The position numbers were made by a program, and so were the translations under genes. A stretch of 64,000 nucleotides of DNA from Bacteroidota bacterium (GTDB lineage Bacteria; Bacteroidota; Bacteroidia; 2-12-FULL-35-15): the NCBI GenBank assembly GCA_023251835.1, contig JAHEXZ010000016.1:1-64000 (forward strand). The letters run 5' to 3'. The notes below the pieces were generated by a model, which worked only from the letters and a program-made list of their open reading frames with translations, was not told the origin of the DNA and did no database searches. Positions 28,639 through 38,499 of this stretch are shown here, one piece after another. The first letter of the stretch is position 1; every line of letters starts with the position of its first letter.

Positions 28639-31600
28639 ATGAGAAAATTTATACTTTTTACACTTCTTTGTATCAATTATCCATGCTTGGGGCAAGGTAA
28701 TTTAATCTCTATCAGCAGCACTGTTCCTGTTCAAATTACTGTTTGCGGAACACCTAAGGTTTTCACAATTAGTATATACAACCCCTCCCCTTTTACTGTT
28801 ACCAATGACACCTTAAAACTTACATTGCCCACAGGTATAATATACCAAACCGGGTCTGTCACAGGAGCAGGAGTAAGCGAGTTTAATATAACTGTCCCTA
28901 ACAAACCCGTTTTTTTATTACCACCCATTCCTTCTTTAGCTCCATCTCTAACCATCACTTTTACCGCTGCAGCCAACTGCGATCTTATTGCCTTTATTGC
29001 CGGAGGGGGAACTGTGGAGAATACAACTCAAGTCAATTACACAGCCAATAACATCGCAAATTACGATACGCATACTTCATTAACGTATGTTGTAAAACAA
29101 CCTGCGCTAAATATAACCAATGTTACTAACCAGACATATAGCGGTAGTGTTGGTAACACATATACCCGATGTATAACCATTACGAACAGTGGCCTCGGTG
29201 AATTAAGCCAGTTTATCTTTACGGATGATCACGGAAACGGAATAACGGTTAGTAATATAAATGGGGGAAACTGGGCAAATTCAGGGATTACAGAAACCGT
29301 AACTTTTAGTTCTTCACATTTTAATACCATTGGCAATAACAATGGTTTGTTTGAGCAAGGGGAATCAATTACGTTTTGCGAAACCATTCAAATAATAAGC
29401 TGTGTAGGGGTTGCATCAAATTTTACGGCTTACTGGGGTTGCAACAACCAAGTATGTCAATCGACCACACTTGGCGCTAACGTTATATTCCCAAACTTGA
29501 TACCCGATATTGAAATAATTCCAATAAATCCTCCCATGAACCCCTGCCTCGGACCAGGGAATGCCAGTATTCAAAAGTTAATGGTAATTAATACGGGCTT
29601 AGGTCAGGCAACTAATATTCATCTTGATATTTTTCAAACAAACAATGGACTGGGATATAATAATAATGTCGCATCTTATATTGATGAATCCAGCTTTACC
29701 ATACAAACAAATTCATCAATACCCGTTACAATTGTGCCCGACAGCACAAAAACCACAAGTCAGTTAGGTTGTATGCCGGTTAATGCTATAGGTAGGGTAT
29801 TTTTAACTATAACGTCTTTAATTGCGGGAGATACCATGTATTTAACATGGAACACATATAGCTGTTGCTACAATGCCTGTACATCTGTTGGCCAGAGCTA
29901 TTTTAATGGCTGGGCTTACCAAGGCAGCTATAAAAATGTATGCCAAAATGATTACCTTATAAACACTGCATGGGGAAGAGTTCACTCTCAACTCTACGCA
30001 AGTTTAATCAATAATGCTTCACCTTCCGTATTAGATTCTGGCGAAGCAGGAACTTTTAATTTTAAATTTAGCAGCTATGGTTTTCAGCAGCCTTATCCCG
30101 GTGATTCTACCGGATATTGGAAATTTATTTTCACACTGCCTGCCTGCCTTGATAGTTCCGGAAATCCTTCTATTATGAGTTCTAACGGTATAGACACATG
30201 GAACCCACAATCCGTTACAATGTCAGGCAACACATTAACCGCCATATTTAGCGGAACAACACCCCCTTTTGATCTTAACCTGGCCCAGGTAAAACTAAAC
30301 CTTGCTGTTGATTGTAATGGTTGCTCCGGAGGTTTTGGCACTGTAGATATAAAAGCTATTTATGTACCTTCTGTTTCCTGTAGTTGTCAGGTTACCGTTT
30401 CGTGCACAAATGCACCCATAACTATTCTTTGTTCAACCCCTGTAATAACCACTCCTGAACCAGCCATATCAACGTGCCCGGAAGGAATGATGTTTCGTTA
30501 CTATTCTTTTAAGCGCGCTAGCTATGGCCTGCCTGATAATGAAGCGGGAGGAGGAAACGGACTACCTGACAATACTGGTATATTAGATTTTTCAAAAATA
30601 AAAACTAACAGAGCTATGTTCGGAGATACTATAACGAGTGCGTTTCATGGAAAAGTACGAACAAGTATGGCTTATCCATCCTGGCAATACTGTTATGCAT
30701 CCGCTTCCATTACAAATGGTAATTTATTCGGTTTTTTGAGTGCCCAGGCACTTATATACAGGAATGGAATCCTAATTGCCACATGCAACAGTTTAGTACC
30801 AGTAGTAACAAATACAGGTACAACACGGAAATTCAGCTATGATCTAAGTACACCAGGTCTAATTTCTTCCGGCTGTTTACCAGTCGGATTCACCTATTTA
30901 AACAATGATTCTGTTGTTCTTTTTCATTCATACAAAATTATCGTTAATACAACAGGCCCTATTCAAACATGTGAATCTACAAATGAGTTTTATGTAAGCA
31001 ATATTATGAACCCTTCCTCGCCATCTGATAAGCACTTTTGTGATGGTTTCTATGGAATTTGTTTTGTAATGGGCTACCGCTTTGAAATGCATGATGACAC
31101 TTACTATACCATACAATCATGTCAAAATGCTGTTATCACACAAGATTATTTTCTAAGCATTGGCCCCTGTTGCAGTAATTATGAAGGCGGAAATTTATTC
31201 CCTTACGAATACAGAAACTGGGCACACATAAATACACTAACAGCAACCATTCCGTCTGGTTATAAATTTATTTCTGCACAGTTTATAGAACGCAGAACCA
31301 CTGGATCCGGGGCTTCAAATACAAGTCTGCCAATACCTTTAATACCTGTTAATCCAGACTCTTCGACTCTTGTTTTTTCTGTAGAACACTATTTTCAAAG
31401 CTATGGAGGAACACTTCCGCTGAGTGATGATGGTTTTTCGGGAACACTTGAGGTTACAATTGCCCCCTCTTGTGAGGTAACGCCCGTTATATCCCAGGGA
31501 ATAAAATATGATTGGACCTTCACACCTACCAACTATTTAACAGGTGCTGGCAGCTACCCTACTCTTTTAACTGCAACTCCGGATTATATTATCTATAATG

Positions 31601-34600
31601 CGCCATCTGTTTTTCTGCAATGTGTATTGCCTTCTATTAATGTGCCAGACAGTATTGCTGTATGGGATATAACCTTATCTAACCCTTCTAATGCTTCAAA
31701 CGCAGAAAACATCTGGTTGAGCAGTCCTCAGATTTCAGGAATAGCCGTTGTAGAATTGATGGATGTAGATAATAACATCATTATTCCTGTAGCGGGCTCC
31801 ATTTATCAGCTTGGGCTTGTATTTGCTGCAACAGAACGGCATTTTAAAATCAAAGCTCTTTTTACTTCCTGCGCTCAGGATAGTATTATTTTATATTCCG
31901 GCTGGAATTGTACCGATGGATATCCTACGGATGTGAGCTCATATCCATGTATACCGGAAAAAGTTGTATTGATGGAAACGCCTTTGATTCCAGCCATAGA
32001 TATGCTTATGACAGTCCCCGCTAATAGTGTTCAGCTATGCGACACCAACACGTATGTTATAGAGGGTTTTAACTTTCAGGCCGGAACACTATACAATGTG
32101 GTTTTTACAACTATTTTACCCCTTGGGACATCTATTGTTCCCGGATCTTCGGAACTCCTTTATCCCAATGATAGTATATATGCCTCCATTTCTGATCCGG
32201 TACTGGTTACCGGAACTACCTGGCAATGGAACCTTTCTGTGATTAACAGTTTCATCGGAAACAATGGATTAAAGGGGTTTGCTGATTCTACATTAAACTC
32301 ATTTAAAATAAAATTTAAACTGGTTACAGATTGTAATTATACCTCCGGAAGCAGAATTCGTTTTAACCTAATTGGTAATGCTTCCTGTGGGCTTACTGTT
32401 AATCAGGATGCGGTATCCGAACCTCTTCTTATCACCGGAGCTACCCCTGTTTATACAACAAATATATCCATGTCAACCACTTACCTTTCTCCTTGTGCTG
32501 CCAACTCCACAATGCACATTACTGTTGTAAATACAGGCAATGTTGCTTTTGGAACTACTGATTCTGTAGCAATTATACTGCCTCCGGGAGTAAATTATGA
32601 AACAGGGTCTTTTACAGCCATTCACAACGCACCTCTAAACAACTCTCCTGCCCTATTTATAATAAACAATCAGACTACGCTTAAATGGAATATGCCGGCA
32701 GGGGTGCAACCCGGAGACAGCGTGGTTTTTAATTTAAACTATGCCGGAACCCCGGCAGAACTGTCATGTGGCATTTCTTATTTCCTGGCCAATACACTTA
32801 TTGTAGCTAATGTATTATGCACTTCGAGTAACAATTCCTGCAATATCCAGGTAATTACAGGATATGACACATTGCCTGTTTTTACCTACAAGGCCTATTT
32901 ATCTTTAAGTAATGGTACAGGGTTATCGGTACCCAATCCGCCAGGTGGTGAAAACGCAACAATTAATTTCACAATAAATAATACTGGTCAAGATGTTTTT
33001 GCCACACACAACACCATCATAAGTTACTACTATGATTCGAATGGAAATGAAAATCTTGACCTTAATGATGTATTTATTACATACGACACGCTGAATGCGC
33101 TTATTCCTGGAAACGGCAACTATTCTTACACATCAACAATTTTTTTACCTTCAGGAAACACATGCACTGTTATTGCAGTAATAGACACCTCTGTATATTA
33201 TTGCTCGTGTGTATCCACTCAAATTGCCATTGATGTACCTCTGTATAATGCAAACTCCGATACGATTGTTTGTTCCAACCAGATAATTACATTGGGAGCC
33301 GCACCTGTTAATGGTTACACCTATAGCTGGTCTCCTTCAACAGGATTAAATAATGTCAACTCTTCATCACCTGATTATACTGCTCCTTCTGTTTCCAACA
33401 CCCCGGATACTGCTTATTTTGAAGTTACTACAGATAGAATAGGTTGTATATCAAAAGATACAATAACTGTTATTACCGTTCCAGATCCTACAATTTCAAT
33501 TACCGGTACAGATACTATTTGTTTCGGTGAAAGCAGTGGAAGCCTTATAGCTTCAGTAAGTGGCAATGGAACTCCACAGTATGACTATTTATGGAGTACA
33601 ACACCAAGCCAACTGAACGACACGGCAACAGGGCTTACAGCAGGAACCTATTCTGTTACCGTTACAGATGCCAATGGCTGTATTGCGAACCAGTCATATA
33701 CAATCAACCAGACTGCTACTGCCCTTACAGTCAGTATTACAAATCAAACAAATTTAATTTGTAACTCAATATGTGATGGTAGTGCAACGGCTATCGCTTC
33801 TGGAGGAGCATCAGGCTATACTTTTTTATGGAATACAACACCTATACAAACCAGCGCTACTGCAACAAATCTTTGTGCAAACAGTTACTTTGTTGTAGTA
33901 ACAGATGCCTATGGTTGCAGCGCAACTGACTCTTCTACCATTATTGAACCAACTCCAATAGTAACAACAACCTCCATTGTAAATGGAAATTGCAACAACA
34001 ATAACAACGCTATTGCAATAGTTGCCGTTAATGGTGGCACCGCAGGCTATTCTTTCTTGTGGAGCAACGGCCAAACAACTGATACAATTGTCAGCTTATC
34101 TTCGGGTATATATATCGTTACAATTACGGATGCGAATAATTGTACACAAACGGATAGCGCCATTATAACACCAGCCCTGAATGTAAATGCTAATGCTGCC
34201 TCTACCAGTGTATGCGAAGGACAGAACACTACAATTGATGCGCTTATTTCAGGAGGTACACCCAACTATATTTTTCTATGGAATAACGCCCAAACAACAC
34301 AAAGCATCACAGTACAACCCGATAGTACAACCGCATATACGATTATAGTAACAGATATTAATGGATGCATAGACTCCGCAACCGTTTCTATTACTGTTCG
34401 ATCCAGCCCCATTGTTGATTTTCAGTCCGACAGTATAGGCTGTTCTCCCTTGTGCATCAACTTTCAAAATTTATCTATCATTGCTATCGGAACAAATCAA
34501 CAGTGGCTTTGGAACTTTGGTGACGGCAGTTCAAGTAATCTTGAAAACCCAACACATTGTTTTACTAATAACTCCGTTGTTTCCCCGATAAACAATACCA

Positions 34601-35208
34601 TATCATTAACCGTAACCTCAAATGAAGGATGTAGTACAACCCTGACTAAGAATAACTATATTACAATAAATCCAACTCCTATAGCGGAATTTGACTATGT
34701 TCCTAACCCTCCAACAATATTAAATCCAATTGTTTCATTTCAGAATCAATCATTGGGAGCAAACGGCTGGCTCTGGCATTTTAGCGATGGTTTGCAAGAC
34801 ACGTCTTCTATACTGCAACACCCCTATTATACTTATATTGATACTGGAACATTTGCAGTCGAGCTGATTGCAGCCAATAGCTATTCCTGCTTTGATACTG
34901 TCCGGAAAGATATTATAGTAGGTCAGGATTGGGCAATATATATCCCAAATGCTTTTACACCTAATGGCGATAATATCAACGAAACTTTTATTGTAAAGAC
35001 ATTTGGGATAGAAGAATTTGAAATGTTGATTTTTGATCGATGGGGGAATCTTATATTTCGAACCGACAACATTAATAAGCCTTGGGATGGTAAAGCAAAC
35101 CAAGGTACGGAAGTTGCTCAACAAGATATATATGTATATACCATAAAAGCTAAAGACATATTTGGTCATGTACATAAATTCCGTGGAACAGTTACACTGG
35201 TTGACTAA
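28639..35208 (+). CDS. Giant T9SS type-B surface protein: DUF11-like repeats, SprB-like repeats, PKD, CTD
   Basis: Signal peptide MRKFILFTLLCINYPCLGQ; SprB-like repeats (LTAGTYSVTVTDANGC...); two terminal PKDs; CTD IYIPNAFTPNGDNINETF...IFDRWGNLIFRTDNINKPWDGK. Start placed at 28639 after 'ggagc'. Confidence 0.9.
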   Translation: MRKFILFTLLCINYPCLGQGNLISISSTVPVQITVCGTPKVFTISIYNPSPFTVTNDTLKLTLPTGIIYQTGSVTGAGVSEFNITVPNKPVFLLPPIPSLAPSLTITFTAAANCDLIAFIAGGGTVENTTQVNYTANNIANYDTHTSLTYVVKQPALNITNVTNQTYSGSVGNTYTRCITITNSGLGELSQFIFTDDHGNGITVSNINGGNWANSGITETVTFSSSHFNTIGNNNGLFEQGESITFCETIQIISCVGVASNFTAYWGCNNQVCQSTTLGANVIFPNLIPDIEIIPINPPMNPCLGPGNASIQKLMVINTGLGQATNIHLDIFQTNNGLGYNNNVASYIDESSFTIQTNSSIPVTIVPDSTKTTSQLGCMPVNAIGRVFLTITSLIAGDTMYLTWNTYSCCYNACTSVGQSYFNGWAYQGSYKNVCQNDYLINTAWGRVHSQLYASLINNASPSVLDSGEAGTFNFKFSSYGFQQPYPGDSTGYWKFIFTLPACLDSSGNPSIMSSNGIDTWNPQSVTMSGNTLTAIFSGTTPPFDLNLAQVKLNLAVDCNGCSGGFGTVDIKAIYVPSVSCSCQVTVSCTNAPITILCSTPVITTPEPAISTCPEGMMFRYYSFKRASYGLPDNEAGGGNGLPDNTGILDFSKIKTNRAMFGDTITSAFHGKVRTSMAYPSWQYCYASASITNGNLFGFLSAQALIYRNGILIATCNSLVPVVTNTGTTRKFSYDLSTPGLISSGCLPVGFTYLNNDSVVLFHSYKIIVNTTGPIQTCESTNEFYVSNIMNPSSPSDKHFCDGFYGICFVMGYRFEMHDDTYYTIQSCQNAVITQDYFLSIGPCCSNYEGGNLFPYEYRNWAHINTLTATIPSGYKFISAQFIERRTTGSGASNTSLPIPLIPVNPDSSTLVFSVEHYFQSYGGTLPLSDDGFSGTLEVTIAPSCEVTPVISQGIKYDWTFTPTNYLTGAGSYPTLLTATPDYIIYNAPSVFLQCVLPSINVPDSIAVWDITLSNPSNASNAENIWLSSPQISGIAVVELMDVDNNIIIPVAGSIYQLGLVFAATERHFKIKALFTSCAQDSIILYSGWNCTDGYPTDVSSYPCIPEKVVLMETPLIPAIDMLMTVPANSVQLCDTNTYVIEGFNFQAGTLYNVVFTTILPLGTSIVPGSSELLYPNDSIYASISDPVLVTGTTWQWNLSVINSFIGNNGLKGFADSTLNSFKIKFKLVTDCNYTSGSRIRFNLIGNASCGLTVNQDAVSEPLLITGATPVYTTNISMSTTYLSPCAANSTMHITVVNTGNVAFGTTDSVAIILPPGVNYETGSFTAIHNAPLNNSPALFIINNQTTLKWNMPAGVQPGDSVVFNLNYAGTPAELSCGISYFLANTLIVANVLCTSSNNSCNIQVITGYDTLPVFTYKAYLSLSNGTGLSVPNPPGGENATINFTINNTGQDVFATHNTIISYYYDSNGNENLDLNDVFITYDTLNALIPGNGNYSYTSTIFLPSGNTCTVIAVIDTSVYYCSCVSTQIAIDVPLYNANSDTIVCSNQIITLGAAPVNGYTYSWSPSTGLNNVNSSSPDYTAPSVSNTPDTAYFEVTTDRIGCISKDTITVITVPDPTISITGTDTICFGESSGSLIASVSGNGTPQYDYLWSTTPSQLNDTATGLTAGTYSVTVTDANGCIANQSYTINQTATALTVSITNQTNLICNSICDGSATAIASGGASGYTFLWNTTPIQTSATATNLCANSYFVVVTDAYGCSATDSSTIIEPTPIVTTTSIVNGNCNNNNNAIAIVAVNGGTAGYSFLWSNGQTTDTIVSLSSGIYIVTITDANNCTQTDSAIITPALNVNANAASTSVCEGQNTTIDALISGGTPNYIFLWNNAQTTQSITVQPDSTTAYTIIVTDINGCIDSATVSITVRSSPIVDFQSDSIGCSPLCINFQNLSIIAIGTNQQWLWNFGDGSSSNLENPTHCFTNNSVVSPINNTISLTVTSNEGCSTTLTKNNYITINPTPIAEFDYVPNPPTILNPIVSFQNQSLGANGWLWHFSDGLQDTSSILQHPYYTYIDTGTFAVELIAANSYSCFDTVRKDIIVGQDWAIYIPNAFTPNGDNINETFIVKTFGIEEFEMLIFDRWGNLIFRTDNINKPWDGKANQGTEVAQQDIYVYTIKAKDIFGHVHKFRGTVTLVD

Positions 35209-35406
35209 ATATCTGGCTTTTAATTTTACTTCTCTTTTTCTTGCTAACTTATATTGATTCGCTTACTTTTATCATTCTCAATTCTTACACTCAAAAGAGT
35301 GTACGCAACCTATAGGAGAATTTATGCTACTTTGTTTGTATCACACAGTTTTCAATTGTTGCACAGATTATCTTTTATGAATAGTACAAACCGGTTGATA
35401 TTATCA

Positions 35407-38355
35407 ATGAACAAAGCACAATCATATTTTGTACTATTTAGTGTTCCCATATTTGCGTTTTTTGTCTGTTCAAGAGCCCTTTCCCAAACTGCCCTACCTT
35501 TTTCCTATACAGGAGGTGCTCAAACCTTCACCGTTCCTTGTGGCGTAGATAGTATACATGTAAAAACATGGGGTGCCGGAGGCAGTGGTGGCGGTGCCGA
35601 TAGCTATGGTGGAGCTGTGGGTGGAGCCGGAGCATTTGTAGAAAGTGATATTTTCGTTACACCCGGACAACTTTTAACTATAGTCGTTGGAGGAGGTGCC
35701 GGGCCGGGAGCTAATTGCGCTGGTGGAGCACCGGGAGGGCCTTCTGGCTGGGGAAATGCTATTTTTAATGGTGGGCCAGGTGGTAATGCCGGAGGCTCAG
35801 GATGTTCTGGTGGTGGTGGCGGTGGCGGTGGTGGTAGCGGTATATTAAGCTCTTCTACCCTGCTGCTTGTTGCGGGTGGCGGTGGCGGTGGTAGCGGTGG
35901 TGGGCAATTCAGCAGCGGAGCAACTGGCGGTGGTGGCGGACAAGATGGCAACCCTTCGCCCGGCTCCTGTTCCTCGCCAGGAATAGCAGGTGCCAGCTCA
36001 AGTGGAAACGGACTTCAGGGAGCTAATAAAGGTGGCGCTGACGGTGGTGGCGGTGGCGGTGGCGGTGGTGGATACGTAGGTGGCAGCGGAGGTGGGGTAG
36101 CAACAGGGTGTGATTGTGGAGCATGTGGTGGTGGTGGTGGCACCAGCTGGTCATCCGGAATAAATACAACCATTTTAAACGGAAGTGGTCAAACCCCGGG
36201 CAATAGCACAGACCCAGACCTGCCTGCCGGAGTTGCTATTGGAGGAGGGACTTCTACAGAAGGGGGTGATGGATATATAATACTATCATTCTATGGCGGA
36301 CCTCCCGAAGCCGACTTCAGCAGCACAACAGTTTGCCAGGGAAATGCTACCCAGTTTACCAATAACTCTATTACTTCTGATGGAACCATCATTTCCGTAT
36401 CCTGGAATTATGGCAACGGCAGCCCCCTTGATGCTACATTTAATCCTGTTTATATTTATCCAAATGGTGGTAACTATAACGTTACTTTAATAGTAACTAA
36501 CAACTTCGGATGCTCAGATACTATTACTAAGCCAGTCCAGATATATTATAAACCCACTGCCGGTTTTTCTTCTGCTGATGTTTGTCTGGGTGATAGTGTA
36601 AATTTTACAAATAATTCCTCCATTAATCCTGGTGGCACAATTGCTGGCTATTTATGGAAATTTGACGATGGCACAACAAGCCTTATACAAAATCCTGCAC
36701 ATAAATATAGTGCCGGAACGTACAGCCCCGTACTAATAGTAACATCTACAGATATGTGTATTGATAGTACCACTGGCACTGTTAATACATTTGATCCCCC
36801 AACATCTTCTTTTACAACTACAAATACCTGTCTGCTCGATTCGGCTGCATTTACCAATAATTCAATTAACCCTGTAATGGGAAATCTGATAAGCTGGTAT
36901 TGGAATTTCGGAGATGGCTCACCTATTAATACCACACTCTGGAATCCACATCATTTATATAGCACCCCCGGAAATTATGATGTTTCATTAATTACCCACT
37001 CTTCTAATCTCGGATGTGCTGATACTATGAAAACAACTGTTACTATATATCCTATGCCGATTGCCGATTACAGTTCTGCGGATGTTTGTTTGGTTCAGGT
37101 CGCTAATTTTACCGATCTTTCAATAGTTTCTAATGGCTCTATCACCAACTGGGGCTGGAATTTTGGAGACGGAACCCCGATAGCAACGCTTCAAAACCCC
37201 ACTCACACCTACACCACACCCGGAACTTATTCCGTTTCTTTAATTGTTACAACAAACAATGGATGTAAAAACGCTATTACAAAAAGTATTATCATACACC
37301 CTATGCCTGATGCCGGGTTCAATACATCTAATGTATGTGACGGAGATTATGCGCAATTTTATGACTCTTCAACCATCACTGGCCCGGATATTATTCAGTT
37401 GTATAATTGGGATTTTGGAGACGGAAATTCTGTTAGTAATCAAAATGCTTCCCACTCATATGCTGATACAGGAACCTATACTGTTAAATTACTTGTTGTT
37501 TCGAACTTCGGATGTTCGGATTCAATTACACACACAATTGTTGTCAACCCCAATCCCACAGTTAACTTCACAGCCAGCAATTTAACAGGCTGTGAACCTC
37601 TGTGTATATCCTTATTTGACTCCTCCTCTATTGCAGGCGGAAATGCTATTTCATGGACTTGGAACCTGGGGGATGGAAGTCCGACCAGTACTACTCAGGA
37701 TCAACAACACTGTTATACCAATCAGCAGTTGTTTGCACCCGTTTCCTTTTCTCCTTCCCTCACCGTTATTTCTGATAGCGGCTGTGTAACCTCATTAACC
37801 AAAAACAATTATATTACAGTATATCCTCTTCCTAATGCCATCTTTACAATTAACCCTCAAACAACGAGTATTGTTGATCCGGTAATAACAATTACCGATT
37901 CGTCCATAGGTACGGATACATGGAGTTGGAATTTTGGAGACTGGGATACCTCCTCTGTCAGCAATCCTCAAACACATACTTATGCTGATACCGGAACATA
38001 TCAAATAGTATTAATTGCTTCAACCCAATACAGTTGTGCTGACACCACTTACCAAACAGTTATTGTTGAACCGGATTTTGAAGTATATATTCCTAATGCA
38101 TTTACGCCAAATGGCGATGGAATAAATGATTCATTTATTTGCAAAAGTATTTTTGCTACCGATTTTAAAATGACCATCTTTGATAGATGGGGAAATCTGA
38201 TTTATAGAACAGACGGCCTTGACAAACCCTGGGATGGAAAAGCAAACTATGGGACCGACATTGCAGAAAGTGACATATACATATATGCCATTGAAATAAC
38301 TGATTTCAAAAATAAAAAACACAACTACAAAGGAATCGTAACTCTGTTAAAGTAA
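35407..38355 (+). CDS. T9SS type-B surface protein: glycine-rich N-terminal domain, PKD repeats, CTD
   Basis: Signal peptide MNKAQSYFVLFSVPIFAFFVCSRALSQ; GAQTFTVPCGVDSIHVKTWGAGGSGGG...FVTPGQLLTIVVGGGAG with poly-Gly tracts; PKDs; CTD VYIPNAFTPNGDGINDSF. Confidence 0.9.
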   Translation: MNKAQSYFVLFSVPIFAFFVCSRALSQTALPFSYTGGAQTFTVPCGVDSIHVKTWGAGGSGGGADSYGGAVGGAGAFVESDIFVTPGQLLTIVVGGGAGPGANCAGGAPGGPSGWGNAIFNGGPGGNAGGSGCSGGGGGGGGGSGILSSSTLLLVAGGGGGGSGGGQFSSGATGGGGGQDGNPSPGSCSSPGIAGASSSGNGLQGANKGGADGGGGGGGGGGYVGGSGGGVATGCDCGACGGGGGTSWSSGINTTILNGSGQTPGNSTDPDLPAGVAIGGGTSTEGGDGYIILSFYGGPPEADFSSTTVCQGNATQFTNNSITSDGTIISVSWNYGNGSPLDATFNPVYIYPNGGNYNVTLIVTNNFGCSDTITKPVQIYYKPTAGFSSADVCLGDSVNFTNNSSINPGGTIAGYLWKFDDGTTSLIQNPAHKYSAGTYSPVLIVTSTDMCIDSTTGTVNTFDPPTSSFTTTNTCLLDSAAFTNNSINPVMGNLISWYWNFGDGSPINTTLWNPHHLYSTPGNYDVSLITHSSNLGCADTMKTTVTIYPMPIADYSSADVCLVQVANFTDLSIVSNGSITNWGWNFGDGTPIATLQNPTHTYTTPGTYSVSLIVTTNNGCKNAITKSIIIHPMPDAGFNTSNVCDGDYAQFYDSSTITGPDIIQLYNWDFGDGNSVSNQNASHSYADTGTYTVKLLVVSNFGCSDSITHTIVVNPNPTVNFTASNLTGCEPLCISLFDSSSIAGGNAISWTWNLGDGSPTSTTQDQQHCYTNQQLFAPVSFSPSLTVISDSGCVTSLTKNNYITVYPLPNAIFTINPQTTSIVDPVITITDSSIGTDTWSWNFGDWDTSSVSNPQTHTYADTGTYQIVLIASTQYSCADTTYQTVIVEPDFEVYIPNAFTPNGDGINDSFICKSIFATDFKMTIFDRWGNLIYRTDGLDKPWDGKANYGTDIAESDIYIYAIEITDFKNKKHNYKGIVTLLK

Positions 38356-38406
38356 AATATCGCTATTATACCCCATAAACCGCTTTCTTAATCGCTTTAA
38401 TTTTAT

Positions 38407-38414
38407 TATATTTG
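38407..38414 (+). promoter_or_regulatory. -7-like TAnnTTTG promoter element
   Basis: TATATTTG about 85 nt upstream of ATG 38500; no clear -33 checked. Confidence 0.35.
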
Positions 38415-38499
38415 CTATAGTTGTTCATAGAAAATAATTGCAACCTTTTTGACAATTCCTATCTCTTAAGATGAGGCCCATATTGTCATACCATATTGC

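Noticed and set aside
35604-35951. Minus-strand proline-rich ORF (115 aa, poly-Pro)
   Set aside because: Exact antisense of the GGT/GGC-coded glycine-rich domain of the 35407 gene; open only because of codon bias.
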